Below are positions 25,050 through 32,868 of a stretch of 38,208 bases of DNA, one piece after another. Positions within the stretch are counted from its first letter, which is position 1. The number at the start of each line of letters is the position of its first letter. This DNA comes from an uncultured Anaerolineae bacterium (GTDB lineage: Bacteria; Chloroflexota; Anaerolineae; Anaerolineales; Villigracilaceae): contig CAINXK010000481.1 of NCBI GenBank assembly GCA_903854805.1, forward strand, positions 1-38,208, written 5' to 3'. Made by a program: the position numbers and the translations under genes. The notes beneath the pieces are model-generated. The model ran no database searches. It was given only the letters and a program-made list of their open reading frames with translations, and was not told the DNA's origin.

Positions 25050-25984
25050 TGGACCTTTGTGATAATCGTGCGGCTTGCGCCGGCAGCCTGCAGCATGGAA
25101 GCGACTTTCTCGGCGTTTTCAGGTTCGACCAGTGCGATCATATTTCCGCCTCGACCGCCGCCTGATAGTTTGGCGCCCAGCGCCCCTGCAGCTTTTGCCG
25201 CCAGGACCAGCTGGTCGAGTTCAGTGGAAGAAACGGTCATTTTCTGTAAGAGCATGTGATTTGCATTCATCAGTGCCCCCAATTCCTGCCACTTTCCGTC
25301 TTCAATCGTTCGCCGCGCCTGTCGGACAATTTCTCCGACTTGTTCAAAGACCAGGTTCCAACGCATGGGGTCTGCTTCCCAGAGTTTTCTTACATCTTCC
25401 ACGGATTCCCTGGTAGGCGCCGGAATACCTGTATCAGCGATGACCAGGGTGAACGGAGACTTGACTAGAAAGGTCTCTAGTGTCTGTCCTTTAACGAAAT
25501 ACACGGGGCGGGCATAGGTGATGACCGTATTGTCAATGCCAGAAGGGTTACCGTGGTGGATTTTTTCTATCTCGTAGCAAAGCAGGTTTACATGCTTGTC
25601 GCTCATGGGCGCGCCCAGGTAAGCAGACAGGGCCCGGATGATTGCCACCGAAACGGCGGCACCAGACCCCAGACCAGATGCGACGGGTATGCTGGATGTG
25701 ATCCGAATATTCAAAGCGAGGGGGATGGGTATTGAGAGTGTTTGTGAAACACTCTCAATTACTTTGCGGAGCCAATGCTCGCTAGAGAGTGCAGCGAGGT
25801 TGGTGTGAAGAGATATATCTGGGGCGTCGATCCATATGTCAGACTGCAATGGTTGCGCCTGATTGTCCGTGATCTCAGCATCGGCATGGATTTGCGTGAT
25901 TGGCACTGCCAGAGCTGGGTGATTATAGACCACGGCGTGCTCACCGAATAGAATGATTTTGCCGGGAGCAGATGCCGTTATCAT
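25046..25984 (-). CDS. mvk: mevalonate kinase
   Basis: A 312-residue GHMP-family kinase that phosphorylates mevalonate at C5. Motif 1 is APGKIILFGEHAVVY, motif 2 is IPVASGLGSGAAVS (ATP loop), the catalytic Asp lies in NPSGIDNTV, and motif 3 is KLSGGGRGGNMIAL. The GEHAVV signature separates mevalonate kinase from galactokinase and the downstream phosphomevalonate enzymes. The ATG at 25984 overlaps the UbiA stop (ATGA); the open frame continues upstream inside ubiA but is not used. With mvaA at the left edge this shows an isoprenoid pathway through mevalonate. The later enzymes of the pathway are not in the window. Confidence 0.95.
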   Translation of the reverse strand: MITASAPGKIILFGEHAVVYNHPALAVPITQIHADAEITDNQAQPLQSDIWIDAPDISLHTNLAALSSEHWLRKVIESVSQTLSIPIPLALNIRITSSIPVASGLGSGAAVSVAIIRALSAYLGAPMSDKHVNLLCYEIEKIHHGNPSGIDNTVITYARPVYFVKGQTLETFLVKSPFTLVIADTGIPAPTRESVEDVRKLWEADPMRWNLVFEQVGEIVRQARRTIEDGKWQELGALMNANHMLLQKMTVSSTELDQLVLAAKAAGALGAKLSGGGRGGNMIALVEPENAEKVASMLQAAGASRTIITKVQ

Positions 25985-26850
25985 TGGATATAAAAGACTG
26001 CCAGGATCACCAGCCCGGTCAGGATGATACTGATTTGGATCGGCCGGTCGGTCAGAAGAACCTCTTCGGGCGCGCCAGCATTTTGCGTAATCTGGATCAG
26101 ATACAGGTACCGGAAAATAATGTAAGCTACAAAGGGGATCGTAAGCATCATACTGTGGTTGGCTGGCAGGTTGGGCGCAGAAAATGTATAGAGCGAATAG
26201 GAAAGGATGGTGGCAGCTGAAACAATCGTGATGTATTGGTCGAGCAACGGCAGGCTGTAGCCTTCCAGCACCTTGCGGTGTGAAACCGCACCCTGTGCCA
26301 GCAGGGACATTTCGGCACGTCGTTTTCCAAAGCCAAGGTAGAGTGCCCCGAGTGTTGTGACCACATAAAGCCAGGGTGAAAAGCGTTCCACCACAATAAG
26401 GGTGACGCCAGCTTCCACTCGCAGCACGAATCCGGCTGCGATGACAAATACATCCACAATTGGTACATGTTTGAGCCATTTGGAGTAAGCCAGATTGATT
26501 ACCAGGTAGGTCGTCAATACGGCTGCGAAGCTCGGAGCGAGCCAATAGGCCAAAGGCAGCGTGATAGCCAACAGCCCGGCTGCGGCTGCCCATGCTACGC
26601 TGACGGGCAGTTGCCCGGATGGTAGAGGCCGCTTTTTCTTGACAGGGTGCTGCCGGTCCGCTTCAATGTCTGCGATATCATTAACCAGATACACAATACT
26701 GGAACTAAGGCAGAAAAGGAAAAAACCGCCCAGTGTGTTTAGGAAAGCGGGTAGATGAAACAGCTGCTTGTCAAATACGATTGCAAAAAAGACAAAAGCA
26801 TTCTTGGTCCACTGACGTGGGCGCATGGTTTTGAGCAGGGCGATTAGCAT
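25981..26850 (-). CDS. UbiA-family prenyltransferase, decaprenyl-phosphate phosphoribosyltransferase-like
   Basis: A 289-residue enzyme with about eight membrane helices. The first Asp-rich motif is NDIADIEAD followed by RQHPVKKKRPLPSG; RPRQWTKN at the N-terminus and the basic HPxKKxRP stretch match the branch that couples phosphoribosyl pyrophosphate to polyprenyl phosphate (mycobacterial Rv3806c type) better than quinone-synthesis UbiA. The second motif is the shorter YSKWLKHVPIVDV. First gene of the five-gene minus operon, coupled to mevalonate kinase. The ATG at 26850 has no Shine-Dalgarno; TAAAAT ending six bases upstream suggests a leaderless mRNA. The exact acceptor is not provable from sequence. 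Confidence 0.8.
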   Translation of the reverse strand: MLIALLKTMRPRQWTKNAFVFFAIVFDKQLFHLPAFLNTLGGFFLFCLSSSIVYLVNDIADIEADRQHPVKKKRPLPSGQLPVSVAWAAAAGLLAITLPLAYWLAPSFAAVLTTYLVINLAYSKWLKHVPIVDVFVIAAGFVLRVEAGVTLIVVERFSPWLYVVTTLGALYLGFGKRRAEMSLLAQGAVSHRKVLEGYSLPLLDQYITIVSAATILSYSLYTFSAPNLPANHSMMLTIPFVAYIIFRYLYLIQITQNAGAPEEVLLTDRPIQISIILTGLVILAVFYIQ

Positions 26851-26892
26851 GGAGGTATTTTACCCTACCTGTTGGCTGGCATGTATTCCATG

Positions 26893-26931
26893 TTGGCAGT
26901 TTGAAGGTAGAATTGATAATTGGAATTCCAA
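26893..26931 (+). promoter_or_regulatory. tlyA promoter with palindrome at the start site
   Basis: TTGGCA (26893-26898), 16 bp, GATAAT (26915-26920). A perfect 12-bp palindrome TTGGAATTCCAA (26920-26931) covers the predicted transcription start and may be an operator. Confidence 0.5.
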
Positions 26932-26988
26932 AATTCCCCGGGGCTAGTTCTGATGTGCCTCCGCCTCAACCTTTAATAAGAAAGTTGG

Positions 26989-27801
26989 TTGGATTTGCCA
27001 ATCGTACGAAAAATACGCCTTGATTTATTGTTGGTTGAACGTGGCCTGGCTGAGACTCGTTCAAAAGCTCAGGCTATTATCATGGCTGGGCAGGTGCGTA
27101 TCAATGGACAGATGGTCGACCGTGCCGGTGCCACCTTCGTTCCAGATGCGCAGGTAGATGTGGAGGCTGGACCACGTTTTGTTTCTCGTGGCGGCGATAA
27201 GCTGCTGGGTGCGTTGGAAGCTTTCCCTGTTGATCCTACCGGGCTGGTTTGTGCCGATGTCGGTGCTTCAACGGGTGGGTTCAGTGACTGTTTGCTTCAA
27301 CATGGCGCGGTCAGGATTTATGCTATTGATGTGGGCAAGGGCATTTTACATTGGAAACTGCGCTCTGACCCGCGCATGATTGTCATGGAAGAGACCAATG
27401 CGCGCTATGTGACTGCACTGCCCGAACAAGTGCAGCTAGTAGTTTGCGATGCATCGTTCATTTCTCTGAAAACTCTTTTGCCAGTTATTGCACGCTGGCT
27501 TTGTCCGGATGCAAATCTGATCACCCTGATCAAGCCCCAATTCGAAGCGGGGCGTGTAGATGTGGCACGCGGAGACGGTGTTGTTCGCGATCCGGCCATT
27601 CATCGTCGCGTGCTGGAAGAAGTGCTGGATTTTTCTCAGAAGCAAGGTTTTGTAATCAAGGGTCTTATCCGATCCCCACTCTTGGGCCCTAAGGGCAATA
27701 CAGAATTTTTAGCCTGGCTGACCTGGCCAGAAAGCAGTGTATCCATGATTGAACCAGGTGCTGATATAGCTCTGCTGGTTGATGGAGCGCTTACCCCATG
27801 A
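26989..27801 (+). CDS. tlyA: TlyA family rRNA 2'-O-methyltransferase
   Basis: A 270-residue protein with an N-terminal S4 RNA-binding domain (about 8-65, RLDLLLVERGLAETRSKAQ) and an FtsJ-type SAM-dependent methyltransferase domain. The SAM site is VCADVGASTGGFSDCLL, and the Lys-Asp-Lys-Glu catalytic set is in RGGDKL, VVCDASFISLK, LIKPQFEAG and GNTEFLAW. Related proteins methylate ribose 2'-OH in 16S and 23S rRNA. No ATG is available before the domain; TTG at 26989 (or TTG at 26995) must be the start, with only a weak GAAAG upstream. Convergent with the CDF gene 34 bp downstream. Confidence 0.92.
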   Translation: MDLPIVRKIRLDLLLVERGLAETRSKAQAIIMAGQVRINGQMVDRAGATFVPDAQVDVEAGPRFVSRGGDKLLGALEAFPVDPTGLVCADVGASTGGFSDCLLQHGAVRIYAIDVGKGILHWKLRSDPRMIVMEETNARYVTALPEQVQLVVCDASFISLKTLLPVIARWLCPDANLITLIKPQFEAGRVDVARGDGVVRDPAIHRRVLEEVLDFSQKQGFVIKGLIRSPLLGPKGNTEFLAWLTWPESSVSMIEPGADIALLVDGALTP

Positions 27802-27835
27802 AGTCACCGACCCAGGCTTTTTGTGCCAGTCACTC

Positions 27836-28813
27836 TCAATCAAAATATTGGGGGTGATAATCTACGATATGCTTGCGTGCCTCGGCCAGAATTTGGTCGA
27901 TGGTCATATTTTGATGATCTTTATCGGAAGGGTGGTAATGCACATGTACCCGTCGAAGATTGGGAATGTTATTGTATAAGAGGGCTTCGACCCGGCTGGC
28001 GATTTCATCCCCATCCTTTACCGCAATATTGCCATCGACCCCAACGGTTACATTGACTACACTGTGAGGTCCAAAGCGGTGGGCTTGGACTTCCTGTAAC
28101 TGTTCCACGCCGGGGACGTTGCGCAAAATTTCCGAGATCTGTCCGGCTAAATCCTTGCTTGGAACAGCATCCATCAATTCCACCGAAGATTCGCGGAGAA
28201 TATAAATACCGGTGCGCAGAATAAGCAGGGCTACGATGGCACCCGCCAGCGGATCCACCCAGGGCAAGCCACGCTGTCCCAAAAATATGCCGACCGATGC
28301 AGCTGCGGCAGAGAGCAGGTCATTACGATGGTCGTAAGCCATGGCTTCCACCACGGGGTTTTTGGTTTCTTTGCCCAGTTTGCGCACATAATAGGTCAGG
28401 AATAATTTAATCCCAACCGTCACAAGTGCCATCCAAAGTGCAGCACTGGATGCGCCTTGTGATGACGAATGTCCGCTTAGTAGATCCCAGATCTTGTCGA
28501 CCGCATCCCAAAAAACGGCAACAGCTGTGGTAACGATAAAGGAACCAACCACCACCGCGGCAATGCTTTCCAGCTGTTGGTGTCCGTATGGATGCTCATC
28601 ATCGGCGGGTTTGGTTGCCATGCGCACGAAAATACTTGCCACAATATAGTAAGCCACATCGGATGTGGAATTGATTCCTTCGGCAAGCAGCGCTGGGCTG
28701 TGCCCGATCACACCGATATAAGTTTTCAGCGCTGCCAGGCCAATGTTGATACTCAATCCGAGATTAACTGCCAATAAACTTTTCTTATCGCGATCATGTG
28801 ACATGCTTCCCAT
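27836..28813 (-). CDS. cation diffusion facilitator, probably Mn(II) exporter
   Basis: A 325-residue CDF transporter with six membrane helices and a cytosolic C-terminal domain ending in a His-rich segment (RVHVHYHPSDKDHQN). The metal site in helices 2 and 5 reads Asn48-xxx-Asp52 (GINSTSD) and Asp161-xxx-Asp165 (YDHRND). From memory of the family, Zn exporters have HxxxD in helix 2, whereas NxxxD/DxxxD marks the Mn group, so manganese is the favoured substrate. DDEHPYGHQQLE after helix 2 is typical. It exports metal in exchange for protons. The ATG at 28813 or 28804 may be used; neither has a well-spaced Shine-Dalgarno. Confidence 0.88.
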   Translation of the reverse strand: MGSMSHDRDKKSLLAVNLGLSINIGLAALKTYIGVIGHSPALLAEGINSTSDVAYYIVASIFVRMATKPADDEHPYGHQQLESIAAVVVGSFIVTTAVAVFWDAVDKIWDLLSGHSSSQGASSAALWMALVTVGIKLFLTYYVRKLGKETKNPVVEAMAYDHRNDLLSAAAASVGIFLGQRGLPWVDPLAGAIVALLILRTGIYILRESSVELMDAVPSKDLAGQISEILRNVPGVEQLQEVQAHRFGPHSVVNVTVGVDGNIAVKDGDEIASRVEALLYNNIPNLRRVHVHYHPSDKDHQNMTIDQILAEARKHIVDYHPQYFD

Positions 28814-29232
28814 TGTAAAGGCAAATCTGTCCGATTTGGAAGGGAGAATCTTGGTTTTGATTTGATTGTTTGGCAGTAACCCGGCTGAAAAGACCGGCTG
28901 AGATCATCGTCCGCGGCATTGATTTACCCGCTGGGCACATACATTGTGGGATAACCCACCCGCAAGAGCTGCAAGCGAGCACAATTCAATTGTGACCTTA
29001 CCCATTATGCAGGTAGTGTTATTACCTCCAGTTAGCATAATTCGTGTTGAAACACAAAATCAGAGCAGGACAATCGGATGGGTTCACTTGAAACGTTTTC
29101 CGAAAGAGCAGTGAGTAATTGTTATCTGTGCCTGGAATAGATTTGCATTATTCTTGTTTGACGCTGGGCAGGTTGTATAATTGTGCTATTGGAAATCAGC
29201 ACTTCGGTGTTTTTTTGAGGAGTAACTTTTAA
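28814..29232. other. intergenic region between divergent CDF and zinc-ribbon genes
   Basis: About 420 bp without a convincing gene. It contains a CACAATT-C-AATTGTG inverted repeat (28980-28994), two CCGGCTGA direct repeats around 28884, and a candidate promoter for the plus gene: TTGTTT (29154-29159), 16 bp, TATAAT (29176-29181). I looked for a manganese (yybP-ykoY) riboswitch on the CDF side and saw no match. Confidence 0.5.
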
Positions 29233-29649
29233 ATGGAATGTCCCAAATGCGCTGCCGCGCTAATAAAAAAATTTTACAAGGGGATGTTGGAGGTGGATTA
29301 TTGCCCAAACTGCCGGGGCATGTGGCTTGATTTTAACGAACTCGACAGGTTGGAAGATGTGGCTTTCGACGAAGATAGCAATAAAGGCTCTCTTATCCAT
29401 CATGAGAACGAAGTGCTTAGTAAATGTCCAGTCTGTTCGATGCGCATGTACGAATTTCAGTATCGTCTGTATGATCTGAAACTGGATTACTGTACCAATA
29501 AACACGGTTTCTGGCTTGATGCCGGTGAAGATGAGCGTGTATTGGAGATCATGCGTTTGCGGCAATCCCGGATTGTCCGCAAAAAAGATGCGGAAACAGA
29601 GTGGAAGCACGTGCTTCAAAACCTACATTCATTTATTAACCGAACATGA
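29233..29649 (+). CDS. double TFIIB-type zinc-ribbon protein
   Basis: A 138-residue protein with two zf-TFIIB (PF13453-like) ribbons. The first is complete: Cys3, Cys6, Cys24, Cys27 with CRGMWLDFNELDRL. The second has Cys65, Cys68 and Cys87, but the fourth position is Lys90 followed by His91 (YCTNKHGFWLD), so the metal site is altered or uses His. The C-terminus is basic and helical. GAGGAG lies ten bases before the ATG. Its stop overlaps the next start as ATGA, coupling it to the large membrane protein. These ribbons occur in small bacterial proteins of unknown function; nucleic-acid or protein binding is possible. Confidence 0.82.
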   Translation: MECPKCAAALIKKFYKGMLEVDYCPNCRGMWLDFNELDRLEDVAFDEDSNKGSLIHHENEVLSKCPVCSMRMYEFQYRLYDLKLDYCTNKHGFWLDAGEDERVLEIMRLRQSRIVRKKDAETEWKHVLQNLHSFINRT

Positions 29650-31835
29650 AATTTCCTCTGCCATTTTCTGCTCGTTTGCGCGCATACTTTGCCGGTGTAT
29701 CGACCCGGCTCTCATCCCGAATATCACCCTGGATTGGGACGCGAGGTTTCGTTGCAATTATCCTTTTTGTGGTTGTATTGCTGGCTTATGGCTGGCAGTT
29801 GACCCGATTGGGCTTTTATTGGGATGATTGGGTATTTGTCAGCCGATATCAGAGTCTGGGTTTGTTTAACACGATCTTTTATGGCGGCACACGCCAACTG
29901 GGCGTATTCGCCCTGATGCCCGGTTTTTTACTGGCAGGAGATTCACCGCTGCTTTGGCATATCTACAGCCTGCTGCTGCGCTGGGTTGTGGCACTCTTGT
30001 TCTGGTGGGTTCTGGATAGCTTATGGCCCGGGCAAAAGACAGCCATTACGCTTATGGCGGCTTTGTTTGCCGTCCACCCGGCTTTCAGTCAACAGTCCAT
30101 CGCTGTGGTTTACAGTCTGCAATTTTTTAACTATGCCATTTTCCTGGTTTCTTTGGGGACCATGATCACAGCGGAGCGTGCAGCTCTATTTGCAAAATTG
30201 CCAGATTCCAGAAGATGGACGTTCATTTCTCCCTGGTTGTGGCTCGGGTTCGCCATCCTGACCCAGGTATTACATCTTTTTATTGTCGAATATTTTGTTG
30301 GTCTGGAACTAATCCGCCCTATGGTACTTTACCTGCTGCAAAAAAGTTCCAACCGGGGGGATATTCTCGGCAAATTTCAGCGTATTAAAACAGCTTTCAT
30401 ACGCTGGCTGCCATACCTGGTCATCCTGGCTGGTTATGCCGTCTGGCGCTCTGGTTTGTTAGGCACGGGTTTCGATACGTATGAGTACAAGACCATCACG
30501 GCCTTTCTGCGCGTTGATTGGCGCGCTGCCGTCGTTGAAATCTTTGAGTTTGGGCTCAAGGATATACTTGTGCTGCTGCTGAATACCTGGCATGCTACGC
30601 TGTCTCCTGCCACTATCGATTTCAGCCAGCCGTACAACTTTTTCTCTCTGGTTATGGCTGCACTTTCGGCGGTTGGTCTATATTTTGTTCTTGCGCACCC
30701 TGGTTTTGACCCGCCATCGGCTGAAGACCCGGGAACATCGCAGGCTTTTACAAAGATCAACATGGATCGGTTTCTCAGACAGGCGGCTGTGCTGGGTTTT
30801 TTTGCCGTTCTGGTAAGTTTCATCCCATCCTGGTTTGTTCGCCGCCATATTGTCGAACCGGGTAATTTTGGCGACCGGTTTGCCCTGGCGGGATTGTTCG
30901 GCGCAAGTATTTTACTGGTTGTGTTTGCCCAGTTTTTCACTGGGCGCACAGGTCGAGGTATTTTGCTTACCACGCTTTTTGTTGGGTTGGCGATCGGTGC
31001 CCAGATGCGCTCTGCAAATAATTATCGCTGGGATTGGGAACGCCAATTACGCACCTACTGGCAAATTTCCTGGCGTGCGCCAGCGCTGCAACCGGGCGCA
31101 GTCTTGCTGGGGTACGATGCTATTTCGGCAACTACTGTAAATTATGTGGGTGCATTTGCAATCAATGAGTTATACCAAACAGCACAACCACCAGCGTTAC
31201 CCTTGATCTGGTACGTGAACTATCCCAAGACACCTTTGGCTGCCAACCTGGATAAGTTTACGGCAGGGAGTTGGGTTTATATCGATGAATTCGATAATAT
31301 CTCTGTCCCAGTCCGTTTTGATAACGTCATTGGGCTGGATTATAGCGATGGCCGCTGTGTCAAGCTCCTGACTTCCGATGATCTCCTGAACTACAATCTT
31401 CCGGATGATTTTCGCCCAGTGGCTGGGTTTTCCAACCTTGAGCAGGTTTTGCCTGATAGCAGGCTGGCGCCTGCGCAGCATATCTTTGGCCGCGAGCCAA
31501 AGCCTAACTGGTGCTATTACTATCAAAAAGCTGAGCTTGCCCGTCAATTTGAGGATTGGGCTCAGATCAGCGCTCTCAAACTGGAGGCGGATAAGGCAGG
31601 TTTTATACCGTTCAGTGCTTATGAATTGTTCCCATTTATCGAGGCTCATGTTATGCGTGCTGAATGGAGCCAGGCTCAAAAACTCAGCATCCAGGCTTTT
31701 AAGACTCTGCCAAAAAGCCTGGATGGCCTATGTTTGATATGGAAACGTGCTGGTGATCTGTCCCAGAATTTGCATGTGCCAGTTGGGTACGAATCAGCTT
31801 TCCAGCAGGTGAATGTTCAGCTAAGCTGTCGTTGA
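29646..31835 (+). CDS. large polytopic membrane protein, GT-C glycosyltransferase-like
   Basis: A 729-residue protein with an N-terminal membrane domain of about ten helices (to about residue 460) and a soluble extracytoplasmic C-terminal part. After the first helix comes GFYWDDWVFV, an Asp-Asp in the first periplasmic loop as in GT-C enzymes that take sugars from polyprenyl-phosphate donors. I cannot assign it to a defined family; an oligosaccharide- or protein-modifying transferase is the best guess. The C-terminal part (about 480-729) has alpha-helical repeats near the end (WAQISALKLEADKAGF, AEWSQAQKLSIQAF). The start overlaps the zinc-ribbon stop (ATGA). 258 bp follow before the next gene. 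Confidence 0.6.
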   Translation: MKFPLPFSARLRAYFAGVSTRLSSRISPWIGTRGFVAIILFVVVLLAYGWQLTRLGFYWDDWVFVSRYQSLGLFNTIFYGGTRQLGVFALMPGFLLAGDSPLLWHIYSLLLRWVVALLFWWVLDSLWPGQKTAITLMAALFAVHPAFSQQSIAVVYSLQFFNYAIFLVSLGTMITAERAALFAKLPDSRRWTFISPWLWLGFAILTQVLHLFIVEYFVGLELIRPMVLYLLQKSSNRGDILGKFQRIKTAFIRWLPYLVILAGYAVWRSGLLGTGFDTYEYKTITAFLRVDWRAAVVEIFEFGLKDILVLLLNTWHATLSPATIDFSQPYNFFSLVMAALSAVGLYFVLAHPGFDPPSAEDPGTSQAFTKINMDRFLRQAAVLGFFAVLVSFIPSWFVRRHIVEPGNFGDRFALAGLFGASILLVVFAQFFTGRTGRGILLTTLFVGLAIGAQMRSANNYRWDWERQLRTYWQISWRAPALQPGAVLLGYDAISATTVNYVGAFAINELYQTAQPPALPLIWYVNYPKTPLAANLDKFTAGSWVYIDEFDNISVPVRFDNVIGLDYSDGRCVKLLTSDDLLNYNLPDDFRPVAGFSNLEQVLPDSRLAPAQHIFGREPKPNWCYYYQKAELARQFEDWAQISALKLEADKAGFIPFSAYELFPFIEAHVMRAEWSQAQKLSIQAFKTLPKSLDGLCLIWKRAGDLSQNLHVPVGYESAFQQVNVQLSCR

Positions 31836-31890
31836 GTGGCCGCCAGGCCAGCGCGAAGACTTGAATTAATGCTATATTTTTCACGGTTAT

Positions 31891-31916
31891 CCAATCTTTT
31901 CAACTAAAAAGATTGG
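31891..31916. other. stem-loop in the 3' region after the GT-C-like gene
   Basis: A perfect 10-bp stem CCAATCTTTT/AAAAGATTGG with a six-base loop, 55 bp after the stop. No T-tract follows, so termination is uncertain. The rest of 31836-32093 shows only a possible -10 box TACAAT (32050-32055) for the next gene. Confidence 0.45.
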
Positions 31917-32093
31917 TAGTTGGATGGGACGTGAGACAGAAGGGTAAGCTCTTATCGGCGCTGATCTACCGCTAAAAAGTAGGAACTGAGTTTTGCGATG
32001 ACCCCTAATTTTGGATGTTAGAAACTGTCATGTCGCTGGATAAAAAGAGTACAATTAGGATTGTTGCCCAAAAGTTACCAAGGAGGCTCGAAA

Positions 32094-32714
32094 ATGACGG
32101 ATAAATTTATTCAATCTATGCTCGGCGAAAACGAACGTATTTTGTTGGTAACCCGTCAGCATTGGTTTGTGCTATTTAGCGCCATCTTGTTGGAAATTAT
32201 CGTGACCTTGGTGGTAATCGTTGGGACAATTGTGGCAGCTATTGGTTTTCCGCCGGCCGGATTCGCATTCGTGCTTGTGTTAGTACCTCTGCTCAGCATG
32301 TTGCATGATATCTTCGCCTGGAAAAACCGCCAATATCTCGTGACTAACTGGCGCGTGATCCAATTTTCAGGCATCTTCAATAAAAGCGTGGTGGATTCTT
32401 CGTTGGAAAAAGTCAACGATGTCAAAATGACACAATCTTTCCTGGGTCGTATGTTTGATTATGGTGATGTTGAGATCATGACTGCCAGCGAGCTGGGTGT
32501 AAATTTGTTTAAACGGATCGGCGATCCCGTAAATTTTAAAACCGCCATGTTGAATGCCAGGGAAAAACTTGGTTATGAAGGACTGGGTTCACATGCTGCA
32601 CACACTGAAAATATTCCCGCGAAGATTGCAGAATTGGATGAGTTACGGAAAAAAGGGATTGTCACCGAAGAAGAATTCCGGCTAAAGAAAAAAGAGTTGC
32701 TATCCAAGATGTAA
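32094..32714 (+). CDS. membrane protein with bacterial PH domain and SHOCT tail
   Basis: A 206-residue protein. The N-terminus is cytoplasmic (MTDKFIQSMLGENERILLVTR, split by short gaps), two membrane helices follow (about 27-75), then a bPH2/YdbS-like PH domain (about 85-160, YLVTNWRVIQFSG, SLEKVNDVKMTQSFLGRMF). The C-terminal 30 residues are a SHOCT domain (IAELDELRKKGIVTEEEF), a short oligomerisation motif. AGGAGG seven bases before the ATG at 32094 fixes the start. Role unknown; similar proteins are membrane-associated and sometimes linked to envelope stress. A terminator follows. Confidence 0.85.
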   Translation: MTDKFIQSMLGENERILLVTRQHWFVLFSAILLEIIVTLVVIVGTIVAAIGFPPAGFAFVLVLVPLLSMLHDIFAWKNRQYLVTNWRVIQFSGIFNKSVVDSSLEKVNDVKMTQSFLGRMFDYGDVEIMTASELGVNLFKRIGDPVNFKTAMLNAREKLGYEGLGSHAAHTENIPAKIAELDELRKKGIVTEEEFRLKKKELLSKM

Positions 32715-32737
32715 TTTGATCATCCAAAGCACCAAAT

Positions 32738-32771
32738 AACAACGCGCCAGGCCCGGCGCGTTGTTGCTTTT
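32738..32771 (+). terminator. intrinsic terminator after the PH-SHOCT gene
   Basis: An 11-bp GC-rich stem AACAACGCGCC/GGCGCGTTGTT with loop AGGCCC, followed by GCTTTTAA. A TATACT box 32781-32786 just beyond may serve lepA. Confidence 0.8.
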
Positions 32772-32868
32772 AAAATCGGTTATACTTTAGCCGCTTAATC
32801 GTGATTTTTCTGAGAATGGCCCCTGGTTTTGTCCTTTGTGTCCGCGCCAGGGTATGGGAAAGAAGTAA

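Noticed and set aside
25985..26593. Upstream extension of the mevalonate kinase frame by about 200 codons
   Set aside because: It lies in an alternative frame of the UbiA gene; the GHMP kinase N-terminus starts exactly at 25984 with an ATGA overlap.
28880..28930. CTGAGA-containing segment resembling part of a TPP riboswitch
   Set aside because: The partner motif (GAACCTGAT-like) and the ACCC element are absent, and no thiamine gene follows.
28794..28982. A 62-codon minus-strand ORF with several Cys residues near its start
   Set aside because: It overlaps the CDF start and has no ribosome-binding site; cysteine spacing does not match a zinc ribbon I know.
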